From contig NZ_JACLZF010000002.1 of NCBI RefSeq assembly GCF_014243345.1, positions 62,001-126,000 on the forward strand: a stretch of DNA of 64,000 nucleotides. The letters are read 5' to 3'. The position numbers and the translations under genes were made by a program. The DNA comes from Robiginitalea sp. SC105 (GTDB lineage: Bacteria > Bacteroidota > Bacteroidia > Flavobacteriales > Flavobacteriaceae). The notes beneath the pieces are model-generated. The model made no database searches. It saw only the letters and a list, made by a program, of their open reading frames with translations, and was not told the origin of the DNA. This document shows, in pieces, positions 27,280-35,097 of the stretch (its first letter is position 1; every line of letters starts with the position of its first letter).

Positions 27280-28470
27280 ATGAGCCGCATCATCCTCGTA
27301 CTGAATTCCGGAAGTTCCTCCCTGAAGTTCCAGGTGCTCCGGATGCCGGAGGAAACCCGGATATGCCAGGGGATGGTCGAACGGATCGGCGCCGGGGATG
27401 CACTGTTGAAATACCAGGCCTCCGGGGCAGCTTTCGAACGGGAACTGCAGGCATCGGATCACCGGGGGGCGTTGAGGGAAATCGTCTCGGCACTCCTCGA
27501 TCCGGAAACCGGGGTCCTCGAGGATGCCGGGTCCGTGGCTGCAGTAGGCCACCGGGTGGTACACGGAGGGACCCGGTTCAGCAGTACCACCGTGGTTGAT
27601 TCAAAGGTAAAGAAAGCCATTTTGGAACTTGCCCGCCTGGCCCCCCTCCACAATCCCGCCAACCTGGAGGGCATCCTCCAGGCAGAATCATTCTTCCCCC
27701 GGGCATTGCAGGTGGCTGTTTTCGATACGGCCTTCCACCAGACCATCCCCCTGAAGGCCCGGAAATATGCCCTCCCGGAGGTGCTGTACCGGGAACACGG
27801 GGTGCAGGTATACGGATTTCACGGGACGAGCCATAAATATGTGGCCGGACAACTGGCGCCCCACCTGCCCGCTGATGGCAAACTGATCTGCCTGCACCTG
27901 GGGAGCGGCTGCAGTGCCTCGGCAATCCGGGGAGGCATCAGCATGGACCACAGCCTGGGCTTTACCCCGAGCAATGGCCTGATCATGGGTTCCCGGAGCG
28001 GGGATATCGACCACGGCATCATCTTTTTTCTGGTGGAGAGCCTGGGGTATTCCCTGGAAGAGGTTAAGGAGATGCTGAGCAGGGACAGCGGGCTGAAGGG
28101 CCTCACGGGAAAAACCGATCTGCGGGATATTGAACAGGCCGCGGAGAAAGGGGACGCCGCCTGCCGGCTCGCCCTGGAAATGACCGCATACCGCATACGC
28201 AAATATGTGGGCGCCTATGCGGCTGCCCTGAACGGCCTGGACGGCCTGGCCTTTACGGCCGGGATCGGGGAACACTCCTCCCGTATGCGGGACCTGGTCT
28301 GCCGGGACATGGACTATCTCGGGATCCGCCTGGACCCCTCGCGCAACCAGGACCCGGGCGCGGGCTTACAAGCAGTACACGCAGCCGGTTCCCGCGTAAA
28401 AGTATGGGTGGTGCCCACCGATGAGGAACTCGAAATAGCCCGCCAGACCTACCAGGTGCTCAGCCCCTGA
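27280..28470 (+). CDS. ackA: Acetate kinase
   Basis: 396 residues, the usual length. Family motifs: LNSGSSSLKFQ at the N-terminus, HRVVHGG, FDTAFHQTIP, GFHGTSHKY, HLGSGCSASAIRGG, DHSLGFTPSNGLIMGSRSGD and FTAGIGEHS. It makes ATP and acetate from acetyl phosphate in the cytoplasm; with pta this gives overflow or fermentative ATP. Its position amid usp and FNR-like promoters fits an energy-limitation gene set. Confidence 0.96.
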   Translation: MSRIILVLNSGSSSLKFQVLRMPEETRICQGMVERIGAGDALLKYQASGAAFERELQASDHRGALREIVSALLDPETGVLEDAGSVAAVGHRVVHGGTRFSSTTVVDSKVKKAILELARLAPLHNPANLEGILQAESFFPRALQVAVFDTAFHQTIPLKARKYALPEVLYREHGVQVYGFHGTSHKYVAGQLAPHLPADGKLICLHLGSGCSASAIRGGISMDHSLGFTPSNGLIMGSRSGDIDHGIIFFLVESLGYSLEEVKEMLSRDSGLKGLTGKTDLRDIEQAAEKGDAACRLALEMTAYRIRKYVGAYAAALNGLDGLAFTAGIGEHSSRMRDLVCRDMDYLGIRLDPSRNQDPGAGLQAVHAAGSRVKVWVVPTDEELEIARQTYQVLSP

Positions 28471-28475
28471 CTGGC

Positions 28476-28883
28476 CTACCACTTGCGGGCATAGCCGAAG
28501 ACCATCCTTTTGAATTCCCGGAAATCCGCACTGAACACTTCCATTTTCCCGGCCAGTTGCCGGTGTTGTTCCCGGTAATCCGAATCGGACAGGCCCGGAG
28601 CCCCCCCTTCCACGCGGCTGAGCAGTCTTTCATGATCCCGGATCTCATCGGCCAGGTAGTCGAAGAGCGTTTCGTGGAGGGTGTCCAGGTCGCCCAAAAT
28701 TTTCGGGAAATTCAGCGGGTCGTTTATTTCCGCTTCCCGCTTTTGAAGCAAATGGGAGAAAAAACGGGTTTCGTCTTTCCAGAAGGCAATGGTGTCGAGC
28801 CATTCCCTGCTCTGTATATGCAGTCCCTCAAGGCTCTGCGGCAGGAGGTAATCGGACCTGGCAACTAATTTTTTTGATGTCAT
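28476..28883 (-). CDS. Small helical protein of unknown function
   Basis: 135 residues from the ATG at 28883; an upstream ATG at 28916 would overlap the end of the gene before it. It is rich in charged residues and predicted all-helical (EWLDTIAFWKDETRFFSHLL, then LDTLHETLFDYLADEIRDHE), like a four-helix bundle. No family recognised. It is 13 bp downstream of the sigma-like gene and probably shares its FNR-like promoter. Confidence 0.65.
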   Translation of the reverse strand: MTSKKLVARSDYLLPQSLEGLHIQSREWLDTIAFWKDETRFFSHLLQKREAEINDPLNFPKILGDLDTLHETLFDYLADEIRDHERLLSRVEGGAPGLSDSDYREQHRQLAGKMEVFSADFREFKRMVFGYARKW

Positions 28884-28896
28884 CACGTGTGTTTTA

Positions 28897-29664
28897 TCAA
28901 TCCAGTAAATGTTCACTCAGCGTATCCCGCAAAAGGGAACGCGCGCGCTCCAGCAAAGCCTCGATCTCGGCCTCGTCCTGTTTCTTGATCAGGGCGATTT
29001 CCTCGGTGCTGAACAGTTGCAGGGTGGCCAGTTCAAAAACGGAACGGGCATCTGCCGGCATCCCGAAGAGGGTGGCGTCGAGGCGCTGTTCTACCTGATC
29101 CCTGCCGGCGTCCGACTCCATCAGGGCCATCAGGTCTTCATGGGCATCGTCCAGGAAAATGTTCTTCAGGATGTAGTGGTGGTCCCTGTAGGAAATGTCG
29201 TCCAGGTCCTCGAGCATCACCAGGTCCCCGTCCCCGTCCGTGCTGTAGTTCTCCTCCATTTCGGACTGTTCGGCCCGGGAGTAGTCGTCGATATTTTCAT
29301 TGTAGCAGGAACTGAATATTTCCTCCACTTCCATATCCTCCAGTATCTTTTCGGCCCGTTCAAACAGCCAGGAACGGAACATATCCCCGGAAGGGATGTC
29401 ATCGAAATGGTCCCATATCTCGATGATCAACTGGTCGAAAAAATCGTCGGGCCGGTATTTGTTGTGGGATATCACGCCCTTGGAAAGGGCCAGCCTCAGT
29501 GCCCGGGTGATATACCGGTGCACCTCGGGGAGGACCTTCATCAATTCCTCGTTGAAGGCCTTTCGCTCATCGGCCTGGCGGAGATCCCTGAGGTGTTCAA
29601 AACTACTGCTTACCTGCTGCTGGAACTCGGCCAGTCTTTTGTCGTAAACTCGGGTGGGTTTCAT
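28897..29664 (-). CDS. Divergent sigma-70-like protein
   Basis: 255 residues from the ATG at 29664. The N-terminal half (YITRALRLALSKGVISHNKY, then PDDFFDQLIIEIWDHFDDIP) looks like a sigma region 2 helix set. The C-terminal end (SVFELATLQLFSTEEIALI, then EALLERARSLLRDTL) resembles region 4. A long acidic insert (about 115-170, EEIFSSCYNENIDD, EENYSTDGDGDLV) separates them. It may be a real alternative sigma factor or a degenerate relative with another role. Its promoter has an FNR-like box. Confidence 0.55.
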   Translation of the reverse strand: MKPTRVYDKRLAEFQQQVSSSFEHLRDLRQADERKAFNEELMKVLPEVHRYITRALRLALSKGVISHNKYRPDDFFDQLIIEIWDHFDDIPSGDMFRSWLFERAEKILEDMEVEEIFSSCYNENIDDYSRAEQSEMEENYSTDGDGDLVMLEDLDDISYRDHHYILKNIFLDDAHEDLMALMESDAGRDQVEQRLDATLFGMPADARSVFELATLQLFSTEEIALIKKQDEAEIEALLERARSLLRDTLSEHLLD

Positions 29665-29690
29665 GATCTTCCGCTTTAGGATTCTACTCC

Positions 29691-29734
29691 GGAAGGTCCG
29701 CAATACACCGCCCAATTAAAATGATTTTTATCAG
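29691..29734 (-). promoter_or_regulatory. FNR-like operator for the sigma-like gene
   Basis: ATGATttttATCAG at 29721-29734, centre 29727.5. GACCTTCC runs from 29698 to 29691 on the minus strand at the same 29.5 bp spacing; its first base is G instead of T. Start near 29686, 22 nt before the ATG. Confidence 0.5.
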
Positions 29735-29778
29735 TTAAGCCACAACCAGGGCAGGGCTTTTGGGAACCGGGACCGCAC

Positions 29779-29822
29779 ATGACGCAGGTCATTTGCGGCA
29801 CTCTGATTCCGCTCTATCTTAC
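29779..29822 (+). promoter_or_regulatory. FNR-like operator and -7 box for the ytxH operon
   Basis: Perfect palindrome arms ATGACgcagGTCAT at 29779-29792, centre 29785.5. TATCTTAC at 29815-29822 has its first T exactly 29.5 bp away. Start near 29827, 31 nt before the ATG. Confidence 0.72.
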
Positions 29823-29857
29823 CGGTAGTTATTTATGAACCTTTAAATTTAACTACC

Positions 29858-30187
29858 ATGAGAAATGAAAGCGGAGCCATCATGCTGGCCCTCCTGACAG
29901 GGGCTGCGATAGGTGCCGGGGTAGGAATCCTGTACGCCCCGGATGCCGGTTCCAATACCCGGAAAAAAATCAGGGAGAAAGTCGATGAAACCCGACATGA
30001 CCTGGCAGACCGGATCTTACATGCCAAAGATGAGTTGACCCGGACTGCCGAGGAAAAGCGGGTAGCCTTTGAGGACAAGCTGGAGGACCTGCTGAGCCAC
30101 ATGAGCTACAAGGCGGACGATATTATCGTGGGCCTGGAGCACAAGCTCGAGGAACTCCGCAAAAAGAATGCACAACTCCAGAAGTAG
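29858..30187 (+). CDS. YtxH-domain stress protein
   Basis: 109 residues. The N-terminal membrane-associated segment AIMLALLTGAAIGAGVGILY is followed at once by APDAGSNTRKKIREKV, the signature APxSGxxTR/KKI of YtxH proteins. A long amphipathic helix (about 35-108) follows. YtxH proteins are general-stress membrane proteins. It is first in a three-gene operon of small envelope proteins driven by an FNR-like promoter. Confidence 0.88.
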   Translation: MRNESGAIMLALLTGAAIGAGVGILYAPDAGSNTRKKIREKVDETRHDLADRILHAKDELTRTAEEKRVAFEDKLEDLLSHMSYKADDIIVGLEHKLEELRKKNAQLQK

Positions 30188-30192
30188 GTGCC

Positions 30193-30540
30193 ATGAACGT
30201 CCCGGCTCCAAAGGAGGCACTGCAAAATGCCGCCCGGGAAGCCCGGCAGTACCTGGATAGCAGCAGGGAAACCATTCGGCTGCAAGCCTTCAGGTTGAGT
30301 ATGCGGCTGGTGACCTCCCTGGTAAAATCCCTGCTGGTAGGCGTGTTTGCCCTACTGGCAATGCTGTTCCTTTCCGTAGGTACCGCTCTGGCCCTCGGTG
30401 TTTGGATGGGCAGCATGATTTGGGGATTCCTGCTGGTCGGCGCCGGCTACCTGGTGGTATTCGGGTTGGCCTACCGGTTCAGGGACCGGCTGGATGCCCC
30501 GGTGCTCAGAAATTATTCAGATTTATATTCCGACCTATGA
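30193..30540 (+). CDS. Holin-like (Phage_holin_3_6/DUF1469-type) membrane protein
   Basis: 115 residues with an N-terminal amphipathic helix and two membrane helices (LLVGVFALLAMLFLSVGTAL and GFLLVGAGYLVVFGLAYRF), ending in a short polar tail. This is the layout of the DUF1469 putative holin-superfamily proteins, which are bacterial envelope proteins often next to YtxH and not phage lysis genes. It starts 5 bp after ytxH. Confidence 0.8.
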   Translation: MNVPAPKEALQNAAREARQYLDSSRETIRLQAFRLSMRLVTSLVKSLLVGVFALLAMLFLSVGTALALGVWMGSMIWGFLLVGAGYLVVFGLAYRFRDRLDAPVLRNYSDLYSDL

Positions 30541-30758
30541 AACGACCTGTGTTCCATTCCTTTGAGGAGATTGACAACCGGCTGCAAATACTGGCGCTGG
30601 AACGGGAGATTTGCCTGGAGACCATCAAATCCGACCTTGCCCTCGCCCTTACGGGAACCGTAAGGCACGGCGTGGCGATTGCAGTAAAACCAGCCCTGAA
30701 AGCGCTTGCCTTTTCCTGGGCCCTGAAAACCATCAGGCGCAAACTACTGAAGGAATGA
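30537..30758 (+). CDS. Small protein downstream of the holin-like gene
   Basis: 73 residues, starting ATG at 30537 and overlapping the previous stop by 4 bp (ATGA), so it is translationally coupled. It has a charged N-terminal helix (FHSFEEIDNRLQILALEREI) and a weakly hydrophobic C-terminal part. It is typical of the third gene in YtxH/holin-like operons of Bacteroidota; function unknown. It ends 2 bp before the convergent regulator gene. Confidence 0.7.
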   Translation: MKRPVFHSFEEIDNRLQILALEREICLETIKSDLALALTGTVRHGVAIAVKPALKALAFSWALKTIRRKLLKE

Positions 30759-30760
30759 TA

Positions 30761-31834
30761 TCAACAGCCTGCCCGGGCCAGTTTTTTCAGGTTTTCCGGG
30801 TCGGAAATGATGATGCTGCGGGCCTTACCCATCCGGATAAGGCCTTCGGTTTTTAATTCGGTCAGCGCCCGGATGGTGGTCTCCGTCGCCGTCCCGACAA
30901 TGCCCGCCAGGTCTTCCCGGGATATTTCGATCCCGGTGTCTGTTTTGGCATCTGTGGGCAACCCTTCCCTTAATTTGATCAGCGCCCTGGCAACACGCTG
31001 TTTGACAGGCCAGTAGGCCATCTGCAGGAGCTGCCGCTGCAGGTCAATCAGGTCGCCGGAGATCAACTCCATGAATTTATGGGCAACCTCCCGGTCGCTG
31101 TCCAGCAGGTGGATGAAGTCCGATTTGGGGATGGGATATACTTCCGCGGGGTCCACGACTGTTGCCGTTTCCAGGTAGGTACCTCCCGGGTTGAGCATGG
31201 AGAGTTGCCCTATGAATTGACCCTCCCGGAATATCCCCGTCACCAGCTCCTTTCCGGCCTCGGTGGATTTATGCGCCTTAATGGTTCCCTTTCGGATATA
31301 AAAGAGGTGGTGGACGCCATCCCCTTCCATAAAGAGATATTCTTTGGGGTTGTATTTCCGGGCGAAATAGGTCCGTTCAATGTGGTCCAGGTTCAGGTAG
31401 GAGGAAGCCTGCTTCATAAACTGCTGCATTCCCTCCATACCCGGATGGAACTTTTTTTGCAAAAAGGCGTGCTTGTATAGTCGCGATTCCACTGCGCCCA
31501 GGAGCTCCGATTCCTCGAAGGGTTTGGTGAGGTAGTCGTCGGCGCCCAGGTTCATCCCTTTGCGGATATCCGATTTCTCGGATTTGGCGGTCAGGAACAC
31601 AAAAGGGGTGCCGGCCAGCTGCGCATGGGACTGCAGGTGTTCCAACACCTGGTATCCATCCATACCCGGCATCATGATGTCGCAGAGGATCAGGTGCGGT
31701 TTGTATTCGAGGGCCAGGCTGATACCGGAGTGCCCATCGGCAGATGTAGCCGTATCGTACCCGGCAAGTTGCAGCAGGTCCGCTGTGTTTTCGCGAACAT
31801 CTTCGTTGTCCTCAATGATCAGGATTCGTTTCAT
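30761..31834 (-). CDS. Response regulator with Crp/Fnr-type output (REC-cNMP fold-HTH)
   Basis: 357 residues. A CheY-like receiver (1-120) has acidic pocket Asp9, phospho-acceptor Asp52 (LCDIMMPG) and Lys104 (YLTKPF). A cyclic-nucleotide-fold domain (about 150-265; FMEGDGVHHLFYIRKGTIKA) and a Crp-type winged helix (about 285-345; SREDLAGIVGTATETTIRAL) follow. In the recognition helix the Glu and Arg of FNR (VETISR) are kept (TETTIR). There is no FNR-type cysteine cluster, so direct oxygen sensing is unlikely. It overlaps the histidine kinase gene by 23 bp. I infer that it binds the ATGAC-N4-GTCAT boxes scattered through 15-35 kb, including the one upstream of its own operon. Confidence 0.9.
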   Translation of the reverse strand: MKRILIIEDNEDVRENTADLLQLAGYDTATSADGHSGISLALEYKPHLILCDIMMPGMDGYQVLEHLQSHAQLAGTPFVFLTAKSEKSDIRKGMNLGADDYLTKPFEESELLGAVESRLYKHAFLQKKFHPGMEGMQQFMKQASSYLNLDHIERTYFARKYNPKEYLFMEGDGVHHLFYIRKGTIKAHKSTEAGKELVTGIFREGQFIGQLSMLNPGGTYLETATVVDPAEVYPIPKSDFIHLLDSDREVAHKFMELISGDLIDLQRQLLQMAYWPVKQRVARALIKLREGLPTDAKTDTGIEISREDLAGIVGTATETTIRALTELKTEGLIRMGKARSIIISDPENLKKLARAGC

Positions 31835-34148
31835 TTTTTTCAGTCTTTAAGGTGCAGGGCAGATGGATCAGGAAGGTGCTTCCGCGGCCCGTTGTACTGG
31901 TGAACTGTATGCGTCCGCCCATCAGTTCCGTATATTGCTTTACAATGTGCAGCCCGAGCCCTGTCCCGGGGATATTTATGGCATTCCTGGCTCTGAAGAA
32001 CCGGTTGAAGAGGTTGGGCTGTTCATCCTCCGGGATACCGATTCCCCGGTCCCTGACCGAGAGCATCAATTCATCGCCTTCCCGGCTTACCCGCAGGTGG
32101 ATCGCACTGTTTTCAGGTGAATACTTTATGGCGTTGGACAGCAGGTTCACCAGGATGTGACGGGTGAGTTTGGGGTCGAGGCGGACATTGAAATCGGCCC
32201 TGTCGCAAACCTGCACGAAATGCTGTCCCACCTTCAGGCTGGGTTCGAGCTCCCCCAGGACCGAACGAAGAAGTTCCAGAAAGTCAAAATCGGATGCCTG
32301 GAAACTGATGTCCCCTTCCTCCAGTTTACCCAGGGAAAGGAAATCGTTGAGGATGACCACCATATTCCGGACGTTGTTTTTGATTTGTTTGATGTACCGT
32401 TCCCGTTTGCCTTCCTTCCCGGGTTCGTTCATCCTGCCCAACAGGATGGCCGAGGAGAGGATGGCACTGAGGGGTGTCCGGAATTCATGGGAAGCCATGG
32501 AAATGAAGCGGGATTTCAGGTCATTGAGTTCCTGTTCGCTGTGGAGTGCGCGCAGCAGGTCGCGCTCTGCCTTTTTCTGTTCCGTGGTGTTGCTGAAAAC
32601 CAGCAGGGCCCAGCGGATGGCGTTATCGAATTCCAGGGGGGTGGAATTCACCACATAGGTATTCGCCCCGTGTTCCATTTCAAAACTCACGTGTGAACCC
32701 AGCAGGGTTTCTGCGACCCGTTCTGAGAGCAGGCGTTTTTGGTCTTCGCCAAATCCGGGGAGCGCATCGATGCCCAGGTTGGCGTATTGCCAGGAAAGCA
32801 GGTCCATTGCACGGAGTTCTTCCCCTTCGAGGTGCACGAAATGGTGTTCCTGGTCAAAAACCATAATCACCCCTTTGGGAAAATTCTTGGCCATGGCCAT
32901 AAATAATGCCTGGCTCGCGAATGCAAGGTTCTCTGCCTCCCGGGTGCTTTCGAACTGCTGCTGCAGGCTTCGGTTGGTCTTCTTCAATTCCTCCACGGTT
33001 TCCAGCACCTGCCGGGTCCGGGCTTCCACATTTTCCTCGAGTTCCCTTGCATACCGCTGTAACTGTTTCTTGCCAGCTTCCAGTTGGTCCCGGTTCCAGC
33101 GGCGTTCCACTGCCAGGGCTGCCAGTTGAAGTGCTTCCCGGATCATCCCCCGGGTGTCCGGGTCCGGTTTCCCCATCCGGTCCCCATACAGGGTACAGGT
33201 CCCCAGCAATTGCCTATCTGGGGAGAGGATGGGGAAGGCCCAGGAGGCCCGGAACCCGAATTGCAGTAACTGCATATCGTTTTCGCTCCGCTGCGGCTCG
33301 CGGGACAGGTCAGGGGTGATAATTTCGCGTTTTTCCGTGGCAGCCCGGTTGCAGGGACAGCTGGTGGCTGCACCAAGCGGAATCCTGTCGAAGGCTTTTT
33401 TCAGGGCTTCGGGCAAGCGGAAAGAAGCCAGTGCACGGAGTTCGTCCCCTCCTTGTGCCTTGAGTGAAATAAGGGCGGCCCGGGATCCCGTATGCGCCAC
33501 CAGCAATTCACAAATCGCCTGCCCCGTTTTGGACAGGGGGGCGTATGCGGCGATCGACTCCAGGATTTTCCGGATGCCATCCTTGTAATCGGCGGCTGCC
33601 ACCTGATCGCTGACATCGTTGAGCACCCCGATAAAATGGGTGATTTTACCCTGGTCATCGGCAATAGGGGTGATTGACAGGTCATTCCAGAAAAGGGTGC
33701 CATCTTTCCGGTAGTTGCGAAGAAGTTCCCGGCAGGCCTCCCCTGTATTGAGCGCCCTGCGGATTCGTTCAAGGCCCGGCTGCTGCCTGTCATCCCCCTG
33801 TAATAACCGGCAGTTCCGTCCCTGGATTTCCCGGGCCGAGTATCCGGTAATTTCGGTAAAGGCACGGTTGCTGTAGATGACCGGTCGATCGGGTAGCAGG
33901 GCGTCCGAGATGACAATTCCGTTGCCGGCTGCCTCCAGTGCCCGGTTTCGCAGGCTGAGTGTTTTTTGGGCAGTGCTGAACTGTGAGTCCTCCGGGGCTT
34001 CTTCCTCTCCGGGTTGGCCTTTACCCAGAGCGGCTTCGTATTTATATGTGTTGCGGGGTCGGACCTGTATCCGGGGGGACGGCAATGGCAGTCCCCCTGC
34101 AGGAATTTCTGCAGGCAGGTCCAGGCGGTATTTTCTCTTCGGGCCCAT
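31812..34148 (-). CDS. LOV-GAF-PAS hybrid sensor histidine kinase
   Basis: 778 residues, cytoplasmic (no membrane helix). Residues about 68-180 form a LOV-type PAS domain with the photoactive-cysteine motif GRNCRLLQG (Cys113) and flavin-contacting Asn145 and Asn155 (NYRKDGTLFWN). The usual Gln of the last strand is Leu176 (FIGVLND instead of FIGVQ.D). GAF follows (about 195-345, with a SCPCN motif), then a coiled coil and a second PAS-like domain (about 420-530). The kinase core has SHEFRTPLS (phospho-His), NLLSNAIKYSPE, DRGIGIP and GTGLGL. Start at 34148 fits the promoter at 34175-34218. Cognate partner: the overlapping REC-Crp gene. Confidence 0.9.
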   Translation of the reverse strand: MGPKRKYRLDLPAEIPAGGLPLPSPRIQVRPRNTYKYEAALGKGQPGEEEAPEDSQFSTAQKTLSLRNRALEAAGNGIVISDALLPDRPVIYSNRAFTEITGYSAREIQGRNCRLLQGDDRQQPGLERIRRALNTGEACRELLRNYRKDGTLFWNDLSITPIADDQGKITHFIGVLNDVSDQVAAADYKDGIRKILESIAAYAPLSKTGQAICELLVAHTGSRAALISLKAQGGDELRALASFRLPEALKKAFDRIPLGAATSCPCNRAATEKREIITPDLSREPQRSENDMQLLQFGFRASWAFPILSPDRQLLGTCTLYGDRMGKPDPDTRGMIREALQLAALAVERRWNRDQLEAGKKQLQRYARELEENVEARTRQVLETVEELKKTNRSLQQQFESTREAENLAFASQALFMAMAKNFPKGVIMVFDQEHHFVHLEGEELRAMDLLSWQYANLGIDALPGFGEDQKRLLSERVAETLLGSHVSFEMEHGANTYVVNSTPLEFDNAIRWALLVFSNTTEQKKAERDLLRALHSEQELNDLKSRFISMASHEFRTPLSAILSSAILLGRMNEPGKEGKRERYIKQIKNNVRNMVVILNDFLSLGKLEEGDISFQASDFDFLELLRSVLGELEPSLKVGQHFVQVCDRADFNVRLDPKLTRHILVNLLSNAIKYSPENSAIHLRVSREGDELMLSVRDRGIGIPEDEQPNLFNRFFRARNAINIPGTGLGLHIVKQYTELMGGRIQFTSTTGRGSTFLIHLPCTLKTEKNETNPDH

Positions 34149-34174
34149 ACGCAGCCCATTTATAAGACTTCTGT

Positions 34175-34218
34175 TAAAGATAGGAACCCGAAGGGCTGAA
34201 ATCCATGACAGTTGTCAT
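34175..34218 (-). promoter_or_regulatory. FNR-like operator and -7 box for the LOV kinase/regulator operon
   Basis: Perfect arms ATGACagttGTCAT at 34205-34218, centre 34211.5. TATCTTTA runs from 34182 to 34175 on the minus strand, first T exactly 29.5 bp away. Start near 34170, 22 nt before the ATG. This implies autoregulation if the operon's own regulator binds here. Confidence 0.72.
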
Positions 34219-34252
34219 GATATACCGCGGGAGGGGTGGGTTAACTAAAAAT

Positions 34253-34285
34253 CTCCTCCCAGCCGGAGTTTACCGGTGGGAGGAG
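34253..34285 (-). terminator. Terminator of hsp20
   Basis: Stem CTCCTCCCA...TGGGAGGAG with an inner CCGG/CCGG and one bulged G. On the minus strand it is followed by ATTTTTAG. It separates hsp20 from the LOV kinase promoter. Confidence 0.8.
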
Positions 34286-34362
34286 AGGTTACCGCGCTCT
34301 CCGGAACGGATTCTTGTGTTTAGCCAATCAATTGGTTTCCGGAGGGGATGCGGTTGAAACTT

Positions 34363-34827
34363 TCAGCCAACTTCAATCACTTTCGGCGGTCTTTTTTTAG
34401 CTTCTTCTCTTTTTTTGAGGTTAAACTTCAGGATGCCGTCGGTGTATTTGGCTTTGATGTCTTCTTCCACTACAGAATCGGGCAGTTGAAGGGCGCGTTC
34501 GAAAGAGGCGTAATTGAATTCACGACGTGAATAATTTTCCTCTTCTTCTTCTTTGGTCATTTCCTTTTTCGCGGAGACATTGAGGAATCCGTCCTCGATG
34601 GTGATTTCGAAGTCTTTTTTGGAGAAGCCGGGGGCGGCCAGTTCAATTTCAAAATGATCGTCGGTCTCTTTGATATTGAGGGCAGGTTCCATGGTTTTTC
34701 CATTCCAGAAATCGGTGTTCATCAACCCGGTATTCCAGGTGCGGCTGTCGAAAAAGTCATCCATGTTGAAGAAGTCCTTGGAAAGCAATTCTCCAAAGGG
34801 CCTTCTTTTAAATTTTACTAAGGTCAT
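34363..34827 (-). CDS. Small heat-shock protein (Hsp20/alpha-crystallin)
   Basis: 154 residues from the ATG at 34827 (MTLVKFKRRPFGELLSKDFF). An alpha-crystallin domain spans about 45-140, with the ELAAPGFSKKDFEITIEDG strand, an A/P-type hinge and the final FNLKKREE. The C-terminal I-x-V anchor is present (PKVIEVG). It acts as an ATP-independent holdase in the cytoplasm. It has its own FNR-like promoter and terminator. Confidence 0.94.
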   Translation of the reverse strand: MTLVKFKRRPFGELLSKDFFNMDDFFDSRTWNTGLMNTDFWNGKTMEPALNIKETDDHFEIELAAPGFSKKDFEITIEDGFLNVSAKKEMTKEEEEENYSRREFNYASFERALQLPDSVVEEDIKAKYTDGILKFNLKKREEAKKRPPKVIEVG

Positions 34828-34868
34828 AAGGCACATATTTAAGGTTACACGTAATTGAATTGATCGCC

Positions 34869-34912
34869 TGAATGTACCAGTAATATCCGGCCTGCAAAAT
34901 GATCCAGGTCAG
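34869..34912 (-). promoter_or_regulatory. FNR-like operator and -7 box for hsp20
   Basis: ATGATccagGTCAG at 34899-34912, centre 34905.5. TACATTCA runs from 34876 to 34869 on the minus strand, first T exactly 29.5 bp away. Start near 34864, 37 nt before the ATG. Confidence 0.65.
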
Positions 34913-35053
34913 TGTGTGCGATATGAATTGCCCGCGTTGCTCGTGATCCAGATAAATCCCTCTCCTGCAAATAGAAATCCCGAATCCGCCCATGGCGGAT
35001 TCCCGGGTATTTTTTCTCCACCCCTTTACAGGAGCAAGCTCCTGACAGGGATG

Positions 35054-35083
35054 AAAAAAAATACCCGCGCCGTTGGGCGCGGG
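35054..35083 (-). terminator. Terminator downstream of tRNA-Val
   Basis: Stem CCCGCGCC / GGCGCGGG (35064-35071 with 35076-35083). On the minus strand it is followed by a run of eight T, 15 nt beyond the tRNA 3' end. Confidence 0.88.
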
Positions 35084-35097
35084 ATTTCTGCTTGATG

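Noticed and set aside
30193-30540. Phage holin, suggesting a prophage remnant
   Set aside because: No endolysin, capsid, integrase or att-like repeat is near; the gene sits in a YtxH stress operon, the normal context for this holin-named family.
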